The notes below the pieces were generated by a model. The model searched no databases. It was not told the DNA's origin and was given only the letters and a program-made list of their open reading frames with translations. A program made the translations under genes and the position numbers. Of a DNA stretch of 64,000 nucleotides, positions 1-6,284 are shown piece after piece; position 1 is the first letter of the stretch, and every line of letters starts with the position of its first letter. The stretch covers positions 372,001 through 436,000 of the forward strand of contig JBDHYF010000001.1 of the NCBI GenBank assembly GCA_039811185.1, in the 5' to 3' direction. Source of the DNA: JAEZDR01 sp039811185 (GTDB lineage Bacteria; Bacteroidota; Bacteroidia; Chitinophagales; Chitinophagaceae).

Positions 1-1443
1 TTTGTACGCGGCGACAGAACCATCGATTTAAGTCAGGGTACGGCTGCCGCGCCAAACGCTACCATTTTAAGAATTACGGGCATGCCCGCCACAGGCTTGC
101 AAAACAAACCTGTATTCTATGCCAAGCCGTTTAGCGATATCGGAAATCCGTATGCGTCGGCGGTTGATTTTACCAAGCTTACCAGAGAGCGGATTGCCGA
201 CTTGTTTTATGTGTGGGATCCCAAGCGTGGAACCAACGGCGCCTGGGTAACCTTTACCGGACCCACTTATGCGCCTGCTGAAGGCACCGGCGGCAGCTAT
301 ACCAATGCCACGAACACAATTATTGAAAGCGGACAAGCCTTTATTGTGGTGCACGACGGCTTAAGCAGCGTGGACGGCGGCGTTACTTTTGAGGAAGAGG
401 ATAAGGTGGACGGGAATACCGGCGGTAATGTTTTTAAACCGGCTTCGACGGCAGATAAAATCACGGTTCAGTTAAATGAAAATAACAACGGCACAATCGG
501 TTTAATGGATGGTGCAAGTGTGTGGATGGATGCAGGTTTCGACAACACGGTTAATAAGAGCGATGTAACGAAAATGATCAACTTTGGTGAAAACATCGCC
601 TTTACCAGAGAAGGAAAATATTTGGTAGTAGAAAAACGTCAGCCGGCCGTAACTGCAAACGACACTTTGTTTGTAGCACTCTGGAACACCAAACAGAAAA
701 ACTATCAGCTTTCTTTGGAGTTGAATATTGATCCAACACTTACGGCATCGCTCGAAGATTTGTATAGCAATACTTCCACTGTTTTAAATAACAGCGGAAA
801 TACCGTTTATGATTTTGCGGTTACAGCCGATGCAGCTTCTCAAAACTATAAGCGCTTTATTATTGTGCTGAAACCCGGGTCAACGCTGCCTTGTAAGTTT
901 GTAAGCATCGGCGCTTCTAAAAAAGAGAGCAAAGCCGTTATAAACTTTACCGTAGCGAACGAGCTGAATATTTCCGAATATATTGTGGAACGCTCAGGCA
1001 ACGGAAAAGATTTTGATGCAGCGGGCAGTGTAAAATCGGTAAACAACAATCAGCAGCTAAACAGTTACAGCTTTACCGATGCAGCGCCTTTTGCGGGCAG
1101 CAATTACTACAGGGTGAAGGCTTTAAGCAAAGACGGAAAATTTGACTACAGCGCTGTGGTTGCACTGGGTGCAGGAACTCCTCGCGGCGAAATGTTTGTG
1201 TATCCGAATCCGGTGGCTAACGGAAACTTCAATCTTCAGTTAACAGCGGCAGAAAAGGGAAATTATGAAGTAAGAATTTTTGATGTTAGCGGAAGAGAAG
1301 TGTATGGCGGAAAACTTACTGTTGAAAGTGAATATCAGAATATTCAGATGTCGGTACCGGCAATGAATACGAGCGGTGTTTACATTCTTCAGATGGTGAA
1401 AAACGGAACGGTAATGATGCAACAAAACATCATCAGCAAATAA
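1..1443 (+). CDS. T9SS type A sorting domain-containing protein (5'-truncated by window edge)
   Basis: The reading frame is open from base 1, so the gene begins upstream and only the last 480 residues are visible. The final ~75 residues form a type A C-terminal T9SS sorting domain: a YPNPV motif, then alternating beta strands with VRIFDVSGREVY and a closing GVYILQM segment. Such domains route a protein through the outer membrane by T9SS and are then removed. Before it lies a fibronectin-III-like stretch (ISEYIVERSGNGKDF, then NYYRVKALSKDGKFDYS) that very often precedes this sorter in Bacteroidota. The rest is Gly/Asn/Thr-rich beta-type sequence with no catalytic motif I recognise. It is therefore a secreted or surface protein of unknown activity. 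The family is clear; the specific function is not. Confidence 0.85.
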   Translation, partial: FVRGDRTIDLSQGTAAAPNATILRITGMPATGLQNKPVFYAKPFSDIGNPYASAVDFTKLTRERIADLFYVWDPKRGTNGAWVTFTGPTYAPAEGTGGSYTNATNTIIESGQAFIVVHDGLSSVDGGVTFEEEDKVDGNTGGNVFKPASTADKITVQLNENNNGTIGLMDGASVWMDAGFDNTVNKSDVTKMINFGENIAFTREGKYLVVEKRQPAVTANDTLFVALWNTKQKNYQLSLELNIDPTLTASLEDLYSNTSTVLNNSGNTVYDFAVTADAASQNYKRFIIVLKPGSTLPCKFVSIGASKKESKAVINFTVANELNISEYIVERSGNGKDFDAAGSVKSVNNNQQLNSYSFTDAAPFAGSNYYRVKALSKDGKFDYSAVVALGAGTPRGEMFVYPNPVANGNFNLQLTAAEKGNYEVRIFDVSGREVYGGKLTVESEYQNIQMSVPAMNTSGVYILQMVKNGTVMMQQNIISK

Positions 1444-1471
1444 TAAAATTTATAAATTGAACGAATAAGAC

Positions 1472-1675
1472 ATGAAAAAACTGATATTACTTCTGACGCT
1501 GACCTTTGGTTCATTTCTACTGTATGCACAACCTCCGGGTCCCGGCGACGATCCGGACACGCCTGTCCCCTTTGACGGAGGATTAAGCCTGATCATCGCA
1601 GCAGGGGTGGGTTATGGTGCTAAGAAAGCTTATGACGCCAAAAAGAAGAAACAAACCGACGCTTCGGAAAAATAG
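1472..1675 (+). CDS. Small exported protein with PID-CTERM-like sorting segment
   Basis: A 67-residue protein beginning 28 bases after the T9SS gene, on the same strand. It has a signal peptide (KKLILLLTLTFGSFLLYAQ), a short Pro/Asp/Gly spacer (PPGPGDDPDTP), then VPFDGGLSLIIAAGVGYGAKKAYD and a Lys-rich tail. The tail layout of P-x-D-G-G, a short hydrophobic helix and basic residues matches the small Bacteroidota proteins annotated as PID-CTERM protein-sorting domain proteins; here the Ile of PID is Phe. In that family the tail is thought to be a recognition and processing signal, so almost nothing but signal and sorter is left as mature protein. A terminator follows 11 bases after the stop. 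The family assignment is from memory of the motif; function is unknown. Confidence 0.75.
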   Translation: MKKLILLLTLTFGSFLLYAQPPGPGDDPDTPVPFDGGLSLIIAAGVGYGAKKAYDAKKKKQTDASEK

Positions 1676-1685
1676 AAAACTAAAG

Positions 1686-1711
1686 GACCGCTGAAAGGCG
1701 GTCTTTTTTTT
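1686..1711 (+). terminator. Rho-independent terminator after the PID-CTERM-like gene
   Basis: A perfect 6-bp stem GACCGC/GCGGTC with loop TGAAAG is followed by eight T residues. It ends the transcript of the T9SS protein and the 67-residue protein. Confidence 0.85.
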
Positions 1712-1780
1712 CTGCCTTTTTGATATGAGGGTTTATTTTCATAATTTCAGGTCTTTCACAACAAGAAACCAACCGCCCTT

Positions 1781-2047
1781 ATGGTGCTCGATGACATTCT
1801 TTATTACATATATCGTTACGGGTTTTGGGCAATCCTCGCGTTGGCAATAGCGAAGTTTATTTTTCTGATGATTTACCGTCCCGACATTCGGTATGCGGCA
1901 AGCCGGTTTTTCTATATATATACCGACAGCCGTATAGTGAAGGAGGATATGCAGCGCTACCAGTTTAGGATATGGCATAATTTGCTCACCTGGCTGTTAT
2001 ACATTTTTATTTTTTTGTACGGAATGATCATTTTTATTGTGAGCTAA
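1781..2047 (+). CDS. Small two-helix membrane protein of unknown function
   Basis: An 88-residue protein starting at ATG with two clear hydrophobic helices: about residues 14-32 (GFWAILALAIAKFIFLMIY) and 67-87 (LLTWLLYIFIFLYGMIIFIV). They are separated by a basic, Tyr/Arg-rich loop of about 35 residues (RPDIRYAASRFFYIYTDSR). The codon pattern and the terminator 63 bases downstream support a real gene. It lies alone between the T9SS gene terminator and the convergent rpmH-rnpA-yidD operon. I do not recognise the family. The predicted topology places both termini on one side with the basic loop probably cytoplasmic. Confidence 0.6.
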   Translation: MVLDDILYYIYRYGFWAILALAIAKFIFLMIYRPDIRYAASRFFYIYTDSRIVKEDMQRYQFRIWHNLLTWLLYIFIFLYGMIIFIVS

Positions 2048-2109
2048 AAATTTGTTGGAATGTAAATTGTTTTTACATTTACTTTAACGTTTAGAATGTA
2101 CATGAGAGG

Positions 2110-2140
2110 ATTGGCTGCCTGGTGCGGCCAATTTTTTTTT
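2110..2140 (+). terminator. Rho-independent terminator after the small membrane protein
   Basis: ATTGGC pairs with GCCAAT around an 11-base apical region, followed by nine T residues. It lies directly against the stop codon of the convergent yidD gene. Confidence 0.7.
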
Positions 2141-2369
2141 ATTGCAGCGGGTCGTATCCGGAGCCGCCACCAGGTCTACAGCGCGACAATCTCTTCAGTC
2201 CAAGCCATAGTCCTTTTATCGGTCCATATTTCTTCAATGCCTCAGCTGTGTATTGCGAACAAGTAGGCGTAAAACGGCATTTAGGCCCGAGCGCCGGCGA
2301 AATTATATATTGATATGCCTTAATCAATAACAGAAAGGGAAGCGCCAAAAATGTTCGTACCCATCTCAT
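2139..2369 (-). CDS. yidD: Membrane protein insertion efficiency factor YidD
   Basis: A 76-residue protein with the YidD signature: an amphipathic, membrane-associated N-terminus (FLALPFLLLIKAYQYIISPALG), the cysteine motif CRFTPTCSQYTAEALKKYG and the conserved GLWLGLKRLSRCRPGGGSGYDP tail. YidD is a small inner-membrane-associated factor that assists YidC-dependent insertion of membrane proteins. Its ATG overlaps the rnpA stop in an ATGA arrangement, so it is probably translationally coupled to rnpA. The rpmH-rnpA-yidD order is the classical one, but yidC does not follow here; a terminator and an unrelated convergent gene come next. Length is normal for the family. Confidence 0.95.
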   Translation of the reverse strand: MRWVRTFLALPFLLLIKAYQYIISPALGPKCRFTPTCSQYTAEALKKYGPIKGLWLGLKRLSRCRPGGGSGYDPLQ

Positions 2370-2749
2370 GGCATGAGTTTTTGAATTTTTAATAACAGCG
2401 CCTGCATTTTTTCGTTCATTTCATCTTGTGAAATTTTTTCTTTGCCGGTGTATAAAATAAATAAAGAAAGGTTGCTACCCGGCCGGAGGTTGCTTTCGAG
2501 CGTGGATTTATGCATGCGGTAAGCTTCACGCATCAGTCGTTTCATACGGTTTCGGTCGACGGCTTTTTTGAACAGCCGTTTAGAAACGGAAACGCCAGTT
2601 TGCAGTGGATGTGGTACTTCAATTGAGTGAAAGAGCCAAAATGCTTTTAAGGGATATTGATGAAGCTGTTGACCGCCGGAAAAGATGTTGGTCAGGATTT
2701 TTCGCCTTTTCAGTCGTTCCGATTTATTGTATGAGAAGTTTTTTTTCAA
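2366..2749 (-). CDS. rnpA: Ribonuclease P protein component
   Basis: This is the protein subunit of RNase P, which helps the catalytic RNA bind and cleave the 5' leader of pre-tRNA. The diagnostic basic motif is clear: GVSVSKRLFKKAVDRNRMKRLMREAYR. The N-terminus KKNFSYNKSERLKRRK matches the family opening. No in-frame ATG precedes it, so I choose the TTG at 2749, giving 127 residues; upstream TTG codons at 2770 and 2767 would add seven residues unlike the family. It lies 65 bases after rpmH. A weak hairpin in that gap (2773-2791) could be an attenuator or processing site. The stop overlaps the yidD start. Confidence 0.9.
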   Translation of the reverse strand: MKKNFSYNKSERLKRRKILTNIFSGGQQLHQYPLKAFWLFHSIEVPHPLQTGVSVSKRLFKKAVDRNRMKRLMREAYRMHKSTLESNLRPGSNLSLFILYTGKEKISQDEMNEKMQALLLKIQKLMP

Positions 2750-2814
2750 CGGGTTGAAGTTAAACAACAAAGCCCCATCGTAACGATGAGGCCTGTTCTT
2801 AGTATTGTCAATTA

Positions 2815-2970
2815 TTATTTTAGTTTTCTTTCGTCGGAAACCGTGAGTTTTTTACGGCCTTTTGCTCTGCGGTTTGCTAAAACTTTACGGCCGTTTGCAG
2901 TAGCCATACGTTTTCTGAATCCGTGAACGGATTTACGGCGACGATTATGTGGTTGAAATGTACGTTTCAT
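2815..2970 (-). CDS. rpmH: 50S ribosomal protein L34
   Basis: Translating the minus strand from the ATG at 2970 gives a 51-residue, extremely basic protein beginning MKRTFQPHNRRRKSVHGFR and containing GRKVLANRRAKGRKKL, which is unmistakable bacterial L34. The family is normally 44-52 residues; this copy carries the short C-terminal extension (VSDERKLK) common in Bacteroidota. L34 is a late-assembling component of the 50S subunit. It is the first gene of rpmH-rnpA-yidD, with a plausible promoter about 80 bases upstream. Confidence 0.97.
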   Translation of the reverse strand: MKRTFQPHNRRRKSVHGFRKRMATANGRKVLANRRAKGRKKLTVSDERKLK

Positions 2971-3051
2971 TGTTTGAAATTTTTAATGCTAACCCAAATA
3001 TTTTTCTCTTTCAGGTTTCAGCCACCATACTGCTACCCGGTGAAAGGACGG

Positions 3052-3084
3052 CAAAATTAATGTTTTCGTGGAAACAACGATCAA
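3052..3084 (-). promoter_or_regulatory. Predicted promoter of rpmH-rnpA-yidD
   Basis: The minus strand reads TTG, 22 bases, then TAATTTTG, an exact match to the Bacteroidota -7 consensus TAnnTTTG. The spacer is slightly longer than the usual 19-21 bases. Transcription would start near 3046, leaving a ~75-base leader before rpmH. Confidence 0.55.
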
Positions 3085-3132
3085 TATTGTCTTAAATCTT
3101 TTCTGCGATGTTGCGGCTTTAACTATCAGCAG

Positions 3133-3302
3133 CGTCATTGCGAGCGGAGCGAAGCAATCTCTTTTCAGGAACTACAACCCACTTTAGGTGCTGTCTGCGG
3201 CGGAATACATCAAAGCGAAGTCATTATTCACCCAAGATGAGATTGCTACGGAAGTACGGGCGCATTGTAAAACACAGCAGTCGTTTCTTCCTCGCAATGA
3301 CG
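3133..3302. repeat. Nested intergenic inverted repeat
   Basis: The gap 2971-3422 holds no gene. Besides the rpmH promoter and the tsf terminator it contains a two-tier palindrome. The outer arms are CGTCATTGCGAG (3133-3144) and its exact complement CTCGCAATGACG (3291-3302). Inner arms are AGCAATCTC (3153-3161) and its complement GAGATTGCT (3239-3247). The family of intergenic sequences containing TCATTGCGAG and GAAGCAATCTC recurs in many bacterial genomes. It is probably a non-autonomous REP or MITE-like element; no second copy is in this window. Confidence 0.65.
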
Positions 3303-3363
3303 TGGGCTTGATGTTCGCGCGGGAACACCACTCAGCTACTCACAATCGAACGCCATCTTGCCC

Positions 3364-3399
3364 AAAAAAAAGAGACTGTATCAACACCGATACAGTCTC
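3364..3399 (-). terminator. Strong terminator of the rplM-rpsI-rpsB-tsf operon
   Basis: A perfect 11-bp stem GAGACTGTATC/GATACAGTCTC with loop AACACC (plus-strand sense) is followed, on the minus strand, by eight T residues. It lies 24 bases after the tsf stop. The plus-strand side is also T-rich, so it could work in both directions. Confidence 0.9.
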
Positions 3400-3422
3400 C
3401 ATTTTTCTTTCAAAAAAAATTA

Positions 3423-4262
3423 TCAGCCTAAAGCCACGCGTACAAACGAAGTAACCTTAAGGTCTTTGTCGGTATTCTTTAAATATTGCTCAACGGTAAG
3501 GCTGCCGTCTTTAACAAAAGGCTGCGCAAGCAAGGTGTTCTCCTTAAAAAACGCATTCAGCTTTCCTTCTGCAATTTTGGAAATCATATCGTCGGTTTTG
3601 CCCGCCATTTTAGGATCGGCTTTCATGGTTTCCACTACAATATTTCTTTCACGTTCAATTGTTTCCGGCGCAACGCTATTGGCATCAACCGCAAGCGGAT
3701 TCATTGCCGCAATCTGCATAGCCACATCTTTTCCTTCCATTGGCGCTTCTTTGGTTAGCCCTACCAAAACGCCCATTCTGTAGGCGCCGTGAATGTAGGA
3801 AGCAACGTATTCGGCCGAAAGTTTTTCAAAACGGGCAATGCTGATTTTTTCACCAATGGCGGCCAGTTTATCGTTAATCATGTCGCTTACTTTAGCGCCA
3901 TTGATTTCAACATTGTTCAGTTCTTCAACGCTGTTTACGTTTGCGTTAACGGCTGCATCGGCAATAGATTGCGCAAAAGCAACAAAGTCAGCATTTTTGG
4001 AAACGAAGTCTGTTTCGCATCCGATGGTAACGATAAATCCTGTTTTGTTGTCGGCAGAAGTTTGAGCAATCACAACACCTTCTTTGGCTTCACGATCGCT
4101 TCTTTTTGCGGCAACTTTTTGTCCTTGTTTTCTTAACCAGTCAATAGCAGCTTCAAAATCGCCGTTGGTTTCCGTTAAAGCTTTACGGCAGTCCATCATT
4201 CCGGCGCCTGTTGCCTGACGAAGTTTATTAATATCCTGAGCGGTAATTTGCACGGTACTCAT
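3423..4262 (-). CDS. tsf: Translation elongation factor Ts
   Basis: A 279-residue EF-Ts, the guanine nucleotide exchange factor that regenerates EF-Tu-GTP in the cytoplasm. The N-terminal UBA-like domain (QDINKLRQATGAGMMDCRKALTETNGDFEAAIDWLRKQG) is followed by KVAAKRSDREAKEGVV and the conserved EF-Tu-contacting region containing TDFVSKNADF. The C-terminal half carries the core repeat (MQIAAMNPLAV) and the closing KVTSFVRVALG. Full length for the family. It is the last gene of rplM-rpsI-rpsB-tsf, 58 bases after rpsB and just before a strong terminator. The rpsB-tsf pairing is nearly universal in bacteria. Confidence 0.98.
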   Translation of the reverse strand: MSTVQITAQDINKLRQATGAGMMDCRKALTETNGDFEAAIDWLRKQGQKVAAKRSDREAKEGVVIAQTSADNKTGFIVTIGCETDFVSKNADFVAFAQSIADAAVNANVNSVEELNNVEINGAKVSDMINDKLAAIGEKISIARFEKLSAEYVASYIHGAYRMGVLVGLTKEAPMEGKDVAMQIAAMNPLAVDANSVAPETIERERNIVVETMKADPKMAGKTDDMISKIAEGKLNAFFKENTLLAQPFVKDGSLTVEQYLKNTDKDLKVTSFVRVALG

Positions 4263-4320
4263 ACGTATATAAATTTAAAAATGAACCAGGGCAGAAAGCC
4301 CCGGTTCGAAAAGTTAGAGA

Positions 4321-5199
4321 TTATTTTTTAGCGCCGCCCGGACCTTGTGGTCTGCGGGTTGCACCGCCGGGTACACGGCGTTTGGGCGCACCTTGTGTTC
4401 TTTCGCGTTGTCCACGTCCGCCTTCAGCCTCTGCTTCAGCCAGCAAGCGCTGTGCTTTTCTTTCAGCTTCGTTGTCCGACTCTTCGGTTTCATCGTCTTT
4501 CGATGCCTGACGTTCGGCTAAACCTTCGGCAATAGCAGCGGTAATGTAATTGGTAATGATGGCGATTGACTTGGTAGCATCGTCGTTTGCAGGGATGGCA
4601 AAATCAATTTTATTCGGATCGCAGTTGGTGTCTACCATGCCGAAGGTTTGAATGCCGAGTCTTTTTGCTTCAGCAAGGGCAATGTGCTCGTGGCCGATGT
4701 CAACGATGAAAAGAGCAGCCGGAAGACGTCCGAGTTGTGCAATACCACCCAGTACTTTTTCCATTTTTTCGCGGTCTCTTCCCAATGTAAGCCGTTCTTT
4801 TTTGGTTAAGCTTTCAGCGGTGCCTTCGCCAAGCATTTTTTCGATGCTCTGCATTTTCTTAACGCTCTTACGAACGGTGTTGAAATTGGTTAACATACCA
4901 CCAAGCCAGCGTTCTGTTGCAAACGGCATGTTTACGCGCTTTGCGCATTCGCTCACAATTTCTTTTGCTTGTTTTTTGGTAGCAACAAACATTATTTTTT
5001 TACCGCTTTTAGCAATTTGCTTCATAGCAGCAGCAGCTTCCTGAAGGCCGTCAACGGTTTTGTTTAAGTCGATAATGTGAATGCCTTTTTTTTCGGCAAA
5101 AATGTAAGGCAACATTTTTGGATTCCACTTCTTTTTAAGGTGACCAAAATGTACACCTGCTTCGAGCAATTGGTGCTGTAAAGAAGGAGTTTGTTCCAT
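4321..5199 (-). CDS. rpsB: 30S ribosomal protein S2 with long C-terminal tail
   Basis: Ribosomal protein S2 of the small subunit. Family motifs are clear: LLEAGVHFGHLKKKWNPKMLPYIFAEKKGIHIIDL, FVATKKQAKEIV, RWLGGMLTNFNTVRKS and the central PAALFIVDIGHEHIALAEA with GMVDTNCDPNKIDFAIPANDDA. At 292 residues it is longer than the usual 230-260. The extra ~65 residues after IAEGLAERQA form an acidic segment (DDETEESDNEAE), then a basic Gly/Arg/Pro tail ending GGATRRPQGPGGAKK. The tail looks disordered and RNA-binding-like. The gene sits between rpsI (42 bases) and tsf (58 bases). Confidence 0.97.
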   Translation of the reverse strand: MEQTPSLQHQLLEAGVHFGHLKKKWNPKMLPYIFAEKKGIHIIDLNKTVDGLQEAAAAMKQIAKSGKKIMFVATKKQAKEIVSECAKRVNMPFATERWLGGMLTNFNTVRKSVKKMQSIEKMLGEGTAESLTKKERLTLGRDREKMEKVLGGIAQLGRLPAALFIVDIGHEHIALAEAKRLGIQTFGMVDTNCDPNKIDFAIPANDDATKSIAIITNYITAAIAEGLAERQASKDDETEESDNEAERKAQRLLAEAEAEGGRGQRERTQGAPKRRVPGGATRRPQGPGGAKK

Positions 5200-5241
5200 A
5201 TTATTAGTTTGTAAATTTGAATGAATTGTTGAAAAAAGGAA

Positions 5242-5631
5242 TTAACGTTTGCTGAACTGGAAGCTCTTACGTGCTTTTTTATGACCAAATTTCTTACGTT
5301 CAACGCCTCTTGGATCGCGTTTAAGATAGCCCGCAGCTTTAAGAGCCGGACGATATTCCGGATTTAGTTCGAGCAGCGCACGTGCAATGGCAAGTTTGCT
5401 TGCTTCGGCCTGACCTTTTAAACCACCGCCGGTGGCATTGATGAGGATATCCAGTTTGCCGAAGGTTTCGCTGGTTTTTAGCGGCGCTTCCAACTGGTTT
5501 TGAAGGTATACCAAGGGGAAATATTCCTTATAATCTTTATTGTTGACAGTTATTTTTCCGTCGCCTTTGCTGATAAAAACGCGGGTAACCGCTTCTTTAC
5601 GACGTCCAACTGCATTTTTTTGCTTTTCCAT
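5242..5631 (-). CDS. rpsI: 30S ribosomal protein S9
   Basis: A 129-residue S9. The N-terminus NAVGRRKEAVTRVFISKGDGKITVNNKDYKEYF, the glycine segment ATGGGLKGQAEASKLAIARALLE and the basic tail RDPRGVERKKFGHKKARKSFQFSKR are all typical. The conserved C-terminal Lys-Arg reaches into the 30S P site and contacts tRNA. It follows rplM by 26 bases, the universal L13-S9 pairing, and is followed by rpsB. No anomalies. Confidence 0.98.
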   Translation of the reverse strand: MEKQKNAVGRRKEAVTRVFISKGDGKITVNNKDYKEYFPLVYLQNQLEAPLKTSETFGKLDILINATGGGLKGQAEASKLAIARALLELNPEYRPALKAAGYLKRDPRGVERKKFGHKKARKSFQFSKR

Positions 5632-5657
5632 TTATCTGGAGGATTTAAAGTGTTTGA

Positions 5658-6101
5658 TTAAAATTTAAGTTCTTTTGGTTGCTGCGCAAAATGGGGATGC
5701 TGATCGCCGGCATACACAAAAAGCTTTTTAAACATTTTACGGCCCAAACGATTTTTTGGAAGCATTCCTTTTACCGCTCTTTCCACAATCACTTCAGGAC
5801 GGCGTTTTAAAAGGTTTTTTGCAGTTTCTTCTTTCTTACCGCCAGGATAACCGGAGAAGTTGATGTACATCTTGTCTTCTATTTTATTACCCGTAAACTT
5901 TACTTTGTCTGCATTAATTACAATAATAAAGTCGCCACAATCAACGTGAGGCGTGTAATAAGCTTTGTTTTTTCCGCGAAGTATAGCTGCAATTCTTGCA
6001 CTCATACGCCCAACGGTTTGATTAGTACCGTCAACAACATACCAGCTGCGTTGAACGGTAGCCGCATTCGCGTGTTTTGTTGTGAAATGTAATTTACTCA
6101 T
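5658..6101 (-). CDS. rplM: 50S ribosomal protein L13
   Basis: A 147-residue L13, an early-assembly protein of the 50S subunit. Recognisable elements are WYVVDGTNQTVGRMSARIAAILRGKNKAYYTPHVDCGDFIIVINADKVKFTG, the GYPGGKK segment, and RAVKGMLPKNRLGRKMFKKLFVYAGDQHPHFAQQP. It is the first gene of rplM-rpsI-rpsB-tsf and has its own well-formed promoter about 60 bases upstream, in the gap separating it from the mfd terminus. The leader between promoter and ATG could host autogenous regulation, but no specific structure was demonstrated. Confidence 0.98.
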   Translation of the reverse strand: MSKLHFTTKHANAATVQRSWYVVDGTNQTVGRMSARIAAILRGKNKAYYTPHVDCGDFIIVINADKVKFTGNKIEDKMYINFSGYPGGKKEETAKNLLKRRPEVIVERAVKGMLPKNRLGRKMFKKLFVYAGDQHPHFAQQPKELKF

Positions 6102-6161
6102 CTTAAAAAATTTTTACAGCGCTATCCCGCTGCATTTTGTTTAATCCGAAAATTCGGTTTG

Positions 6162-6191
6162 CAAAAGTGTGGGTATAATGTGGATTGACAA
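6162..6191 (-). promoter_or_regulatory. Predicted promoter of the rplM ribosomal operon
   Basis: The minus strand has TTG (6191-6189), a 19-base spacer and CACTTTTG (6169-6162). The spacing is exactly that of Bacteroidota housekeeping promoters, and the -7 box has one mismatch to TAnnTTTG. The ~55-base leader includes a small CCGAA/TTCGG hairpin. Confidence 0.65.
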
Positions 6192-6284
6192 TCGAATTTT
6201 CGTTGTTTTTTTATCGAACCCGTGCAACGAATTGAAAATCAATAAAAATTTTGCTCAAATTAACAAATGAGAAGGAAGTTCAAC

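Noticed and set aside
2971..3422. Possible small genes or tRNA in the rpmH-tsf gap
   Set aside because: Open frames here run through the palindromic repeat and terminator and have no family-like sequence; no cloverleaf structure or CCA-like end was found.
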